A DNA stretch of 45,207 nt, taken from an uncultured Verrucomicrobiota bacterium (GTDB lineage: Bacteria > Verrucomicrobiota > Verrucomicrobiia > Limisphaerales > JADLHS01). The notes below the pieces were generated by a model. It was not told where the DNA came from. It was given only the letters and a program-made list of their open reading frames with translations, and did no database searches. The DNA lies in the NCBI GenBank assembly GCA_903828255.1, contig CAIKLQ010000454.1, positions 1 through 45,207 on the forward strand. The letters run 5' to 3'. Made by a program: the position numbers and the translations under genes. Shown here piece after piece: positions 30,439 to 39,723 of this stretch; the stretch's first letter is position 1, and each line of letters starts with the position of its first letter.

Positions 30439-30475
30439 TTGACACTTTAACCAGTATGTAACATAAATCATTACA
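30439..30475 (+). promoter_or_regulatory. Predicted promoter with 19-bp operator-like palindrome upstream of the CBM protein
   Basis: A perfect TTGACA (30439-30444) precedes a 19-bp palindrome, tgtaacataaatcattaca (30457-30475), in which a weak -10-like cataaa (30462-30467, 17-bp spacing) is embedded. The palindrome is 16/19 identical to that at 18923-18941 and is placed similarly over the -10 region. The CBM gene starts about 125 bp downstream, leaving a long leader. Confidence 0.55.
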
Positions 30476-30592
30476 CGGCCCTTGAAACAAAACATAAAAA
30501 CAGCAAGACAGCACCCGGATTGAGTGCCGTTTCCCAGTAACCATCCAGAACAAATCAAACACGAAACCAGAAACAGAAAAACAAAAGAAACT

Positions 30593-33325
30593 ATGCAAAC
30601 AACATCCTCTCTAACTGCGATGCCCGATCGCCGGCTCGACTTGAGCCGTAACCGCAAGCAATCCTCGTTCGCCAAACTGGCGGGATGCTTCATCATGCTC
30701 TGCGCTGTGGTGCTCCTCGCATCCCGAGCCAGTGCCGTCAACATTTTGGGCAACCCCGGCTTCGAAAGTCTAGGTAAGGCTTGGACCGTTTACACCCAAG
30801 GAGGCAACGGAGGCAATGTGTTTGAAAAGCAAAACCCTCCAGCTCACGGTGGGATTAACCTCTACAAGAACTGGGGTTCCTGGGGTGACCCAACCAATAC
30901 CCAATCCATTTACCAGGATAAGCCGTCTGGCGTGGGGGATACCTACGCTGCCAGCGGCTATATCCGCCGCCCCAATAACGACTATGCCGCCGATACCCAA
31001 AACGAAGGTTGGGTTCAGGTCGCGTTCCTGGACGCAGGCGGGGCGACGTTGAGCCTCTACGAATCCTTCCGCATTGGCGTCACTACGCCGGAGAGTGCGG
31101 ATTGGAGTTTTGTGGAAGTTACCAACCATGTTGATCCGGTCACGCGCGTGTCGCTGGGCTCGGTTACTTCACTGGTGGCCCCGGCTGGCACCAAAACGGT
31201 CCGCTTTTCGGCGATTCTTGAACAGCGCAATGGCGGCGGCGGCGCGTGGCATTACGACGACATGACCTTGGACCAAACTGCCGGCAACCGCCCGCCGAGC
31301 ATCGCCAGCCTCATCCCGGACGGAACGGCGCTGTTCAATCTTGCGGCAAATGGAATCACCTTCAATGCCACCTCGGCCACCACCAACATCAGCCCAGCCG
31401 GCATTAAACTGATCCTAAACGGCTTGGATGTATCGGCTGGACTGGTGTCCGTCCCAGGTGGACCGGTCCCCAGCCAGAGCGTTACCTACTCGGGGCTTAC
31501 TTCCAACCGGCTGTACTCGGCCGTCATCAATGTGACCGATGATGCGGGTTACCTCACGAGCGAGGCCATGAGCTTCGACACCTTTGTTGCTGGCAACTAC
31601 CAGTGGGAAGCGGAAGACTATGATTACAATGGCGGCAGCTATTTGAATAATCCCACGCCTACTTCGACTAACTACGCCAGCAGCTTCTTTGGCCGACCGG
31701 GCACGGCGGACATTGACTGGCACGAGACCGGCGGCTGGGGTGGCAACGGCGGCCAGGCGTACCGCGAAAGCGGCGTTGGTCCTGGGGTTGAGTGGACGAG
31801 CGATTTCAAACGGCAGAATTATGTTGCTGCCTATGCCGGAGGCGACACCAACGTCCAAGATTACAATGTGGGTTGGAACAGCGGGTTGGATGGCGACTGG
31901 ATGAACTATACCCGCGATATCCCGGCGGGGGTTTACAACGTCTATTGTCGGTTGGCTAGTGGAGATGGGGGCGTCAAGCGCTGCCAGGTGGGCACCGTAA
32001 CCTCGGGGGTTGGCACGACCACGCAAACCACGACTACTCTCGGTATCGCCTCCATCAACGGCGGCGCGGGTTGGCAAGCCTGGCTCTGGGCTCCCTTGTT
32101 GGACGCCAGTGGCAATCTCGTTAAAGTCACCTACGCCTCGGCTACCAAGGTGACCTATCGCGTGTCGTCTGATGGTTGCAACATGAATTTCTTCATGTTG
32201 GCCCCGGCGCGCACCGACTTGCCGCTGATTGACAACCTCTATCCCACCGGGACGAGACCGTTCGAGCCTAGCAGCACGCTGTCCTTTAATGCCAGTTCGG
32301 CCGTGGCCACCATCCCGACTGGGAACATTCACGTCACTTTGAACGGGAACAACGTAGATTCACTCCTGACGATCGGCAATAATGCCACCAACCGGACTGT
32401 GTCGTTGGCCGTGCTGGCCTCGAACGCGACCTACTCGGCCACCATCGGCGTGACTGACTCCGCCGGAACCTTCGTTTCGCGTTCCTTGGATTTCGACACC
32501 TTCAGTGAGTCGAACTTCTCCTTCGAAGCGGAAGACTACAACTTCAACAATGGCCAATACATCAACAACCCGCTGCTCTCGGTGAGTTGCGACCCCAACA
32601 ACTACTACCAAATGACCATCTGCAACGGTCTTTTGGCCATTCCAGGCGTTGACATCAGCACCAATAACCCCTCCGGTGGCTACGGACAGGCCTACCGTCC
32701 TGGTGACACTGTTGGTGCCGAAGTGACCGCAGATTACCTGCGGCAGAATCGCGTAGCGGCAGGCGTCCTCGATTACAACATCGGTTGGGATGGAGGCGGC
32801 TCATGGTTTAACTACACCCGGGACTTCCCGGCGGGCAATTACTGGGTTTACGCCCGGTTGGCCGGGAATGGCACCTTGAACGCCACCATGGAAACCGTCA
32901 CCGGGGCCACGTCCAGCAGTCAGGCCGCCTCGCCGCTTGGCACGCTCACAAGCTTCCGAGCCAACGGCGGTTATCAGTCTTGGGGCTGGGTGCCGTTGTT
33001 TGCCACCAGCGGCAATCCGGCTGTCTTGTCCGGAGGCAGCACCAAGACGTTGCGCTTCACGACCGGAGGCAACATGAACCACAACTACTTCATGCTCGCC
33101 CCGGCCAAGACCATTGTGGCCCTGGGCATCACCATGAGTGGAGCCAATCCGGTGATTGCCATCCCAACTCAAGCGGGTGCCAGCTACACCATTCAATACA
33201 AAGCCAGCGTCACGACGGGCACTTGGACTTACCTGACGATGGTGTTGGGTAACGGCACCACCAAGACGGTGACCGACTCAACGGCAGCGGGCAGTGGCCG
33301 AATCTACCGCGCCCTCATCCAATAA
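30593..33325 (+). CDS. Secreted carbohydrate-binding protein: CBM4/9-like plus two CBM6-like domains
   Basis: The ATG at 30593 gives a signal peptide (FAKLAGCFIMLCAVVLLASRASA) with a long n-region. A CBM4/9-like domain follows (ILGNPGFESLGKAWTVYTQ, ending WHYDDMTLD). Then two Ig-like linkers each lead into a CBM6-like domain (YQWEAEDYDYNGGSYLNNP and FSFEAEDYNFNNGQYINNP, each with GDWMNYTRDIPAG / GSWFNYTRDFPAG). The tail SYTIQYKASVTTGTWTYLT..GRIYRALIQ is the shared C-terminal module. No hydrolase domain is present, so the job is likely to bind a glycan at or outside the cell surface. The CBM4/9-like domain is homologous to the one fused to the nearby GH16 enzyme. The upstream promoter has an operator-like site shared with the MFS gene; two hairpins follow the stop. 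Confidence 0.8.
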   Translation: MQTTSSLTAMPDRRLDLSRNRKQSSFAKLAGCFIMLCAVVLLASRASAVNILGNPGFESLGKAWTVYTQGGNGGNVFEKQNPPAHGGINLYKNWGSWGDPTNTQSIYQDKPSGVGDTYAASGYIRRPNNDYAADTQNEGWVQVAFLDAGGATLSLYESFRIGVTTPESADWSFVEVTNHVDPVTRVSLGSVTSLVAPAGTKTVRFSAILEQRNGGGGAWHYDDMTLDQTAGNRPPSIASLIPDGTALFNLAANGITFNATSATTNISPAGIKLILNGLDVSAGLVSVPGGPVPSQSVTYSGLTSNRLYSAVINVTDDAGYLTSEAMSFDTFVAGNYQWEAEDYDYNGGSYLNNPTPTSTNYASSFFGRPGTADIDWHETGGWGGNGGQAYRESGVGPGVEWTSDFKRQNYVAAYAGGDTNVQDYNVGWNSGLDGDWMNYTRDIPAGVYNVYCRLASGDGGVKRCQVGTVTSGVGTTTQTTTTLGIASINGGAGWQAWLWAPLLDASGNLVKVTYASATKVTYRVSSDGCNMNFFMLAPARTDLPLIDNLYPTGTRPFEPSSTLSFNASSAVATIPTGNIHVTLNGNNVDSLLTIGNNATNRTVSLAVLASNATYSATIGVTDSAGTFVSRSLDFDTFSESNFSFEAEDYNFNNGQYINNPLLSVSCDPNNYYQMTICNGLLAIPGVDISTNNPSGGYGQAYRPGDTVGAEVTADYLRQNRVAAGVLDYNIGWDGGGSWFNYTRDFPAGNYWVYARLAGNGTLNATMETVTGATSSSQAASPLGTLTSFRANGGYQSWGWVPLFATSGNPAVLSGGSTKTLRFTTGGNMNHNYFMLAPAKTIVALGITMSGANPVIAIPTQAGASYTIQYKASVTTGTWTYLTMVLGNGTTKTVTDSTAAGSGRIYRALIQ

Positions 33326-33340
33326 TTAGTTCGGGGTCCC

Positions 33341-33376
33341 GGCCCGGCGGCAGCCTTCTGCTCGCCGGGCCTGTTT
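33341..33376 (+). terminator. Hairpin terminator after the CBM protein, first of two
   Basis: A 9-bp perfect GC stem (ggcccggcg, 33341-33349, and its complement 33363-33371) is followed by ctgtttt. The position 15 bp after the stop fits an intrinsic terminator, although the T tract is short. Confidence 0.65.
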
Positions 33377-33390
33377 TCCCGACCAAAACC

Positions 33391-33429
33391 TACCCGACGG
33401 CGGCGTTCCTGCCCCGTCGGGTAATTTTC
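33391..33429 (+). terminator. Hairpin terminator, second of two, before the prepilin-like gene
   Basis: A 10-bp perfect stem (tacccgacgg, 33391-33400, and its complement 33414-33423) with a GC-rich loop is followed by attttct. Together with the preceding hairpin it separates the CBM gene from the next gene, whose ATG is at 33450. Confidence 0.65.
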
Positions 33430-33449
33430 TAAAAACTATCAAAAACATT

Positions 33450-34358
33450 ATGGGTAATTCTCCATTTCAAAACCCGACTCCTGCGGGAAATTCACCACGT
33501 CGAGGCTTCGTATCTGGCTCGCGGGGTTTCACCCTCATCGAGCTGCTAGTCGTCATCGCGATCATCGCCATTCTCGCGGCAATGCTGCTGCCGGCGTTGA
33601 ACCAGGCCAAAATCAAGGCGCAAGGCATCTTGTGCATGAGCAACTCCCACCAAGTCATGCTCGCGTGGCAAATGTATAACGTGGACAATAACGATCGCAT
33701 TGTTATGAGCTACCATGGTGGGGATGCCCAGGGGGGCGCGGCGGCCAATGATCCCACAAAATCGCCGTGGGTGGTGGGGTGGCTCGATTGGACTCCTTCC
33801 TCCGACAACACGAACATCCTGTTCCTTATTGAGGAAAAGTATGCGAAACTCGGCAAGTACGTGGGAAAAAACAAGAATGTCTTCAAATGCCCGGCCGATA
33901 TTTACGTGAGCGCTGGGCAGAGAGTCCGGGGTTGGACGGCGCGCTGCCGGAGCATTTCCGGCAACATCGGCGTCGGCGAGGGGAATGCGGAAAGTGGACC
34001 GTGGGACGGCATTTACAAACACATTAAGAAAACATCCGAGTTTATTTATCCCGGAGCCTCCGAAACCTGGGTCTATCTGGATGAGCATCCGTCCAGCATC
34101 AATGACGCGGGTTTCTTTAATCCACATTCAAACTCGTGGATTGACCAACCGGCCTCCTACCACAATGGCGCGGCAGGCTTTTCCTTTGCCGACGGTCATT
34201 CGGAAGTCCACAAATGGAAAGCCTCGCTTAACACCGCCGCCGCGCGGAAGGTAGATACAATCAATAATGGCGTTACGGCTACGGTCGTCGGCGCAAATGA
34301 CGCGGACATCAAGTGGATGAGCTATCGCGCCGGGAGGCTCTCGGCCATCGCTTATTAA
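33450..34358 (+). CDS. Prepilin-leader protein (type II pseudopilin-like), second copy
   Basis: [44 protein letters not shown] is the prepilin cleavage segment, here with the standard Gly-Phe junction preceded by a 29-residue basic leader. The C-terminus has [20 protein letters not shown], matching the homologue at 19112-20017; the two proteins align well in both ends but differ in the middle ([20 protein letters not shown] versus [15 protein letters not shown]). Function is not known. It follows two terminators and precedes the GH16 gene by about 160 bp. Confidence 0.88.
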   Translation: MGNSPFQNPTPAGNSPRRGFVSGSRGFTLIELLVVIAIIAILAAMLLPALNQAKIKAQGILCMSNSHQVMLAWQMYNVDNNDRIVMSYHGGDAQGGAAANDPTKSPWVVGWLDWTPSSDNTNILFLIEEKYAKLGKYVGKNKNVFKCPADIYVSAGQRVRGWTARCRSISGNIGVGEGNAESGPWDGIYKHIKKTSEFIYPGASETWVYLDEHPSSINDAGFFNPHSNSWIDQPASYHNGAAGFSFADGHSEVHKWKASLNTAAARKVDTINNGVTATVVGANDADIKWMSYRAGRLSAIAY

Positions 34359-34515
34359 GCGCCCTCAAGAGTGCGAATTCCCGGCAACGGGACATCGCAC
34401 CTTGCCCTCTGGACCGGCAAAGGTCAGGAGCGCGGACGAGGGCGTTCGCGCTCCCGGAGTTGCATGGGAAGCCGCCAATCCAGGCGGTGTCGGTTCTAAA
34501 TCCTTGAAGATCGTT

Positions 34516-36123
34516 ATGCAAATGAAATGGTTTTGGAGCGGGGTTCTCCGCCTCCTTCTCACAGGGACCGCCCTCGCGGTCACACTCCATCCGGCCCGGG
34601 CCGCCAACGCCTGGACGCTGGTGTGGGCCGACGAATTTCAGCAGGCCGACGGCAGTGTGCCAGACGCCACGAAATGGGGTTACGACATCGGCGGCAGTGG
34701 CTGGGGCAATAACGAACTGGAGTATTATACGTCGCGCACCAACAACGCCCGCATCGAAGGCGGCCAACTGGTAATCGAAGCGCGGCAGGAAAGTTTCGGC
34801 GGTAAGAATTACACGTCTGCCCGGCTGCTGACCAAGGGTAAATGGTCGGGGACTTATGCCCGCATCGAGGCCCGCATGAAGATTCCCCGCGGTCAGGGAA
34901 TCTGGCCCGCCTTCTGGATGCTGGGCACGAACATCACTTCCGTCAATTGGCCCACCTGCGGTGAAATTGACATCATGGAGAACATCGGTAAGGAGCCCGG
35001 CACAGTGCATGGCACGATTCACGGCCCGGGTTATTCCGGCGGCAGCGGAATCGGCGGGCCGTTTAATCTGCCAGGCAACGCGGAGTTCGCCGCCGACTTC
35101 CACGTTTTCGCGATTGAATGGGAAACCAATCGCATCCGTTGGTTCGTGGATAGCCAGCCGTTTTTCACCGTTACACCCACCAGTCTTCCGACCGGCACGC
35201 AATGGGTATTCACGCAGCCCCAGTTTCTGCTGCTGAATCTGGCCGTCGGCGGCAACTGGCCCGGCAACCCGGACGGCACGACAGTCTTTCCCCAGCGCCT
35301 AGTCGTAGATTATGTCCGCGTTTATGCCACGACGAATCGTCTGGCTTGTGGCGGTAACTCGCTTACCAACCCCGGCTTTGAATTCAGCGGTCTGGTGAAC
35401 TGGAACGTTTATGGCGCGGGCTTCAATACCTCGCTTGCCAGCGTCACCAATAACCAACCGGTGCCGGAAGGCTCGAACTCGTTCAAAGTTTTCGGACAGT
35501 TCACCGGCAACCAGAATTACTCCGGTCTCTATGAAGATGTTCCTTGCGTGCCGGGCCAGAGTTTCACCGCCGGCGGCCGGGCGTTCACTCCGGCCAATGA
35601 CCAGATAGCCGGCGGCAACAGCGCGTGGATCGAGGTTTCCTTTCGGGATGCCGCAGCGAACCTGCTGAGCCTCTATCGCACGGCGGCGATTACTCCCGCC
35701 ACGCCCGCCGGGGTCTGGATCAACCTCGCGGTCACGAATCAATTCAACCCCACGAACTATTCCCTGATCGGACCGGCTCCCAGCCTGATAGCACCCGTCG
35801 GCACGACGTTTGCCCGCTACCAAGTAGTTTTCCAACAACCCGGGAACGATGCCGGCGCGGTGTTTTTTGACGATTTGAATCTGGGGTCGCCGGGCGCGAC
35901 GGAAATTCCCGTCAGCGCCGCCGCGAGCAACCCCGGTGGCAACCTCAGCCTAGCGTTCCCGACTTTTCTGGGGCAGACCAGCCAGGTGCGTTTCAAAAGC
36001 GATTTGCGCGACGCCAACTGGCAGGTGCTGACTAACGTGATCGGCGACGGTAGTAAGCAAATCGTCTCGGACGCGGCCGGCGCGGCCCGCCGGTTCTACC
36101 AGGTGGCTTGTCTCTGCGATTAG
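34516..36123 (+). CDS. Secreted GH16 endo-beta-glucanase (laminarinase type) with CBM4/9-like domain
   Basis: The ATG at 34516 gives a signal peptide (MQMKWFWSGVLRLLLTGTALAV...ARA). The ORF-track start at 34402 adds 38 residues with no leader character. The GH16 domain (residues about 30-275) contains WGYDIGGSGWGNNELEYYTSR, RIEARMKIPRGQGIWPAFWML and the catalytic GEIDIMENIG (Glu150, Asp152, Glu155). This is the insert-free ExDxxE layout with the Trp-rich set of beta-1,3-glucanases; substrate is inferred as laminarin-like beta-1,3-glucan. A CBM4/9-like domain (NPGFEFSGLVNWNVYGAG...AVFFDDLNLG) follows, homologous to that of the CBM-only protein. The C-terminus (FLGQTSQVRFKSDLRDANWQVLTNV...RRFYQVACLCD) is the shared module. 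Confidence 0.9.
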   Translation: MQMKWFWSGVLRLLLTGTALAVTLHPARAANAWTLVWADEFQQADGSVPDATKWGYDIGGSGWGNNELEYYTSRTNNARIEGGQLVIEARQESFGGKNYTSARLLTKGKWSGTYARIEARMKIPRGQGIWPAFWMLGTNITSVNWPTCGEIDIMENIGKEPGTVHGTIHGPGYSGGSGIGGPFNLPGNAEFAADFHVFAIEWETNRIRWFVDSQPFFTVTPTSLPTGTQWVFTQPQFLLLNLAVGGNWPGNPDGTTVFPQRLVVDYVRVYATTNRLACGGNSLTNPGFEFSGLVNWNVYGAGFNTSLASVTNNQPVPEGSNSFKVFGQFTGNQNYSGLYEDVPCVPGQSFTAGGRAFTPANDQIAGGNSAWIEVSFRDAAANLLSLYRTAAITPATPAGVWINLAVTNQFNPTNYSLIGPAPSLIAPVGTTFARYQVVFQQPGNDAGAVFFDDLNLGSPGATEIPVSAAASNPGGNLSLAFPTFLGQTSQVRFKSDLRDANWQVLTNVIGDGSKQIVSDAAGAARRFYQVACLCD

Positions 36124-36355
36124 AAGCTGGTTTGAAAACTCTCCCCCTCGGTCGTAGTAGCCGACGTAAGGAGGCTCAAGCCTTTTGGGTTTTTGGAACC
36201 GGCATGTGCAGATGTCAGAGCTTCCTTATGTTGGCTGCTACTTTTCAAACCGGCGCCAAGGCTTTCGCCCCGCCGCGCCCCGCTCGCCGGGCGGGCCGGG
36301 CGAATTCCCTTTCATGCTCGTCACTGCACCGGGATACTCGCTCCCAGGCACAACT

Positions 36356-38833
36356 ATGAAAGTTGCCGATCTCAAGCCTAAAGCCCTATTCCGCTTAGTC
36401 CTGGCTTTGCTCTGCGTCCTGATTTTCGCGCCGCCGCTCGCTGCGGAGGACGTGCCGGACAAGGTGCTGCGCTGCGCCGAACAGGTGCGTCGTTTGACCC
36501 CGGAACAGGCCGAGCAACATCTCGAAGTGCAGTTCAATGCCGTGGTGACATTCAATGACGAGGCGCTTTACGCGCGATTTTTTCAAGATGAAACGGCCGG
36601 CATTTATTTGCGCGAGATGACCAACATGCCGGCGTTGCACCCTGGCCAACGGGTGGAAATCAAGGGGCAGACCGGGGCGGGTGAATACGCTCCCATCGTG
36701 ATTCCCACTTCCGTGAAAGTGCTGGGCGAGGGAGTCCTGCCGGCGGCGAAACCGGTTTCCCTCGAGCAGTTGATCAGCGGTCGCGAGGATAGTCAGTTCG
36801 TCGAAGCCATCGGCACGGTTCGCGCGGTGCGGTTTGAGCCAGAGTCGCAGAATTATTTGCTGGATGTGATGCTCGGCGGCGAACGGTTCACCGCCTACGC
36901 ACGGCAATTACCCGTCACCAACATCGAAGATCTGGTCGAGAGTGTCGTCCGGGTGCGGGGGGTCTGCACCACCCTCTTCAATCGGTCGCGGCAGTTGTTC
37001 GGCTTCCGGTTGCTGGTTCCGCGCGCGACCGATCTGGTCGTGGAGCAACCTGCGCCAACGAATCCGTTTGCGGTTCCGACGCAGAGAATCAGCAGCTTGC
37101 TCCAGTTCACCGCGGCGGGCACTTTCGGCCATCGGGTGAAAGTCACCGGCACTGTGGTTTATCAGCAACCCGGCACCGCCCTGTATATCGAGGATGAGAA
37201 AGAGGGATTGCGCTGCCAGACGCGCGAGCAGGTGCCGTTGCAAGCCGGCGACCGGGTGGAAGTCCTGGGCTTCCCGGCCAAGGGAGAATACACCCCGGTT
37301 TTTCAGGATGCGACCTATCGCAAGATCGGCACGGGCGTTCCCGCGCAACCTCCGACGGTCGGGTTGGTGGAAGCACTCGCCGGCACGCATGATTGCCGGC
37401 TGGTCCGCATCACGGCCTCGCTGCTCGAACACTCCCAGCGCGGACGGGATATTTTCCTAGTGCTCGAGAAGGACGGTTTTATTTTTTCCGCCATCCTCGG
37501 CCAGGAAGACGGCGGGGCGGGATATAGCCCCGTGCCCGTCGGCAGCGAGGTGGCGGTCACCGGCATCTGTTTGATCGAGCGCGGCAGCAGTTGGCAGGCG
37601 GGCGGAAGTTGGCGGGCCAAGTCATTCCGCCTATTGCTTCGCTCGCTCGGGGAGGTCGTCGTGCTGCGCTCGCCGCCCTGGTGGAATGTGCGGCGGCTGC
37701 TATGGATGGCGGCCACCCTCGGCCTGCTGGCGCTGGCGGCCTCGGCCTGGGTCGCGGTCTTGCGGCGGCGGGTGCAACAGCAGACGAAGATTATCGGCGA
37801 ACGCCTGCAATTGGAAGCCGCCTTGAAGGAGCGTTACGAGGATTTGTTCGAGAACGCGAATGACATGGTGTTCACCCACGATTTGAACGGAACTATCACT
37901 TCCATCAACAAGGCTGGCGAACGGCTCTTGCAACGCAGCCGCGAAACCACCGAGTCCCGAAGCCTCATTGACCTCATGGCGGAAGACCACCGGGCGCCCG
38001 CCCGCGAGTGGCTCGCCCAAGTCGTCCAAGGCGTGGATGTGCCCACGGCGGAATGGGACTTCCTCAACGCCGCCGGGCAGCGCATCAAGCTGGAGATCAG
38101 TTCGCGTTTGATCGAGCAACAAGGACGCATCGTGGAAGTCGAGGGCATCGCGCGCGACATCACCGAGCGCCGCCGCTTGGAACGCGAAATCTTGGAGATC
38201 AGCACCCGCGAGCAACGCCGCATTGGCCACGACCTGCATGACGGCGTCTGCCAGCAACTAGCCGCCATCACCTATCTCGTGGACATTCTCGGCGACCGTT
38301 TGCAAGAGGCGGCCGCTCCCGAGGCCGCCGAAGCGGAACGCATTGGCAACCTGATCAACGAAACCAACGCCCAAGCGCGCAGTGTGGCGCGGGGGCTGTT
38401 TCCCGTGCGCCTGGAGGAACACGGATTGGTGCTGGCGCTGGAGGAACTGGCCGCGAGCGCGAGTAGCCGGTATCGGATCACTTGCCGCTTTGCTTGCGAG
38501 TCAGCCCCGCTCAAGGTGGACAGCGAATTGGAGTTACACCTCTATTACATCGTGCAAGAAGCCTTGTTGAACGCCGTCAATCATGGTAAAGCAAGCACGG
38601 TCATGGTGACCTTGGCCCCGGACGCAGACCGCTTCAAACTGGCCGTGCAGGACAATGGAGCGGGCTTTAACTACTCCGGTCAGAACCGCAGCGGCATGGG
38701 CATCCGGATCATGCGCTACCGCGCCAAAGTCATCGGGGCGACGTTGGATCTGCAAAGCCAGATGGGTCACGGGACGCAAATCACCTGCGTCTTCAGTCCG
38801 GCCGCGCGGGAATCCGCGCGCCACAACCAATAA
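36356..38833 (+). CDS. NarX/LuxR-system-type sensor histidine kinase with OB-fold-like sensory domains and PAS
   Basis: The ATG at 36356 is chosen because a signal peptide follows (LFRLVLALLCVLIFAPPLAAE); the ORF-track start at 36185 lacks one. Residues about 30-430 are at least three tandem OB-fold-like units (RVEIKGQTGAGEYAPIV; RVEVLGFPAKGEYTPVF; EVAVTGICLIERG). A transmembrane helix lies near 447-470, then a PAS domain (LFENANDMVFTHDLNGTITSINKAGERLL), a HisKA_3 phosphoacceptor (GHDLHDGVCQQLAAI, His near 624) and a HATPase_c domain (VQEALLNAVNHG; DNGAGF; GMGIRIMRYRA). The response regulator follows 5 bp later. The OB-fold array presumably senses something in the periplasm; a glucan ligand is inference from neighbours. 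Confidence 0.88.
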   Translation: MKVADLKPKALFRLVLALLCVLIFAPPLAAEDVPDKVLRCAEQVRRLTPEQAEQHLEVQFNAVVTFNDEALYARFFQDETAGIYLREMTNMPALHPGQRVEIKGQTGAGEYAPIVIPTSVKVLGEGVLPAAKPVSLEQLISGREDSQFVEAIGTVRAVRFEPESQNYLLDVMLGGERFTAYARQLPVTNIEDLVESVVRVRGVCTTLFNRSRQLFGFRLLVPRATDLVVEQPAPTNPFAVPTQRISSLLQFTAAGTFGHRVKVTGTVVYQQPGTALYIEDEKEGLRCQTREQVPLQAGDRVEVLGFPAKGEYTPVFQDATYRKIGTGVPAQPPTVGLVEALAGTHDCRLVRITASLLEHSQRGRDIFLVLEKDGFIFSAILGQEDGGAGYSPVPVGSEVAVTGICLIERGSSWQAGGSWRAKSFRLLLRSLGEVVVLRSPPWWNVRRLLWMAATLGLLALAASAWVAVLRRRVQQQTKIIGERLQLEAALKERYEDLFENANDMVFTHDLNGTITSINKAGERLLQRSRETTESRSLIDLMAEDHRAPAREWLAQVVQGVDVPTAEWDFLNAAGQRIKLEISSRLIEQQGRIVEVEGIARDITERRRLEREILEISTREQRRIGHDLHDGVCQQLAAITYLVDILGDRLQEAAAPEAAEAERIGNLINETNAQARSVARGLFPVRLEEHGLVLALEELAASASSRYRITCRFACESAPLKVDSELELHLYYIVQEALLNAVNHGKASTVMVTLAPDADRFKLAVQDNGAGFNYSGQNRSGMGIRIMRYRAKVIGATLDLQSQMGHGTQITCVFSPAARESARHNQ

Positions 38834-38838
38834 CCAGT

Positions 38839-39570
38839 ATGTCTGAATCAGCACCAAACCGGGCCCGGGGAAAAACCGCGCCGCCCGCCAAGCCCCCGGC
38901 CGCCAGTGCGCCGCCGGAGAAAAGCCGCGTCTTTATCGTGGACGACCACACTATGTTCCGCGAAGGTCTGCGCCAGTTGATCGAACGCGAATCCACCATC
39001 ACCGTTTGTGGCGACGCGCCCGATGCGGCGGAGGCGCTGATTGGCATCCGCACCACCAATCCCGATGTCGTCATTGTGGACATTTCGCTTGCCGGGGCCA
39101 GCGGCCTTGACCTCATCAAGGACATCAAGGTGGAGTTCGGCGATTTGCCGGTGCTGGTGGTTTCCATGCACGACGAGTCCCTCCATGCGGAACGCGCGTT
39201 GCGCGCTGGGGCCATGGGCTACGTGATGAAACACGAGCCGGCCAAGACCGTGAAGGCCGCGATCCAAAAAGTCCTGGGCGGCGACATGTACCTCAGTGAA
39301 AAAATGTCCAGCCTGGTCCTTAACCGGCTCCTCCGCGGCCAGGTTGAACCCGCCAAGTCCCCGATCGAAACCTTAAGCGACCGCGAGTTGGAAGTCTTTC
39401 GCCTGCTCGGTCAGGGCAAGGGCGTCCGGCAGATTGGCGAAGAACTCGGCGTCACGATTCCGACGGTGAATTCCTTTCGCAATCGCATCAAAGAAAAGCT
39501 GCAATTGAAATCCTCCACCGAAGTCATGCTCCATGCCATCCATTGGGTGCGGGAAGAGTCGCCGACATAG
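38839..39570 (+). CDS. NarL/FixJ-family response regulator
   Basis: A receiver domain begins after a 30-residue Pro/Ala-rich tail: RVFIVDDHTMFREGL (Asp35, Asp36), VVIVDISL (phosphoacceptor Asp81), and the Lys in YVMKHEPAKT. A LuxR/GerE-type helix-turn-helix follows (LSDRELEVFRLLGQGKGVRQIGEELGVTIPTVNSFRNRIKEKLQLKSS). It lies directly after the kinase, so a cognate pair is very likely. It may control the glucanase genes on both sides. The N-terminal extension is unusual but not disruptive. Confidence 0.93.
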   Translation: MSESAPNRARGKTAPPAKPPAASAPPEKSRVFIVDDHTMFREGLRQLIERESTITVCGDAPDAAEALIGIRTTNPDVVIVDISLAGASGLDLIKDIKVEFGDLPVLVVSMHDESLHAERALRAGAMGYVMKHEPAKTVKAAIQKVLGGDMYLSEKMSSLVLNRLLRGQVEPAKSPIETLSDRELEVFRLLGQGKGVRQIGEELGVTIPTVNSFRNRIKEKLQLKSSTEVMLHAIHWVREESPT

Positions 39571-39723
39571 GGGACTGTCTGAATATCCCGACTACCGACT
39601 CCCGCAGTTGAGTGCTGTGGTAGGGGGTCACGGCGAACTTCACCAGCGCGCTTGTTCGCGCAGTTATTCGCGGTTTGCTTTGGCCAGCGCGGGATGGGAA
39701 GCTGTCCAAGCTTGGCTGCGACC

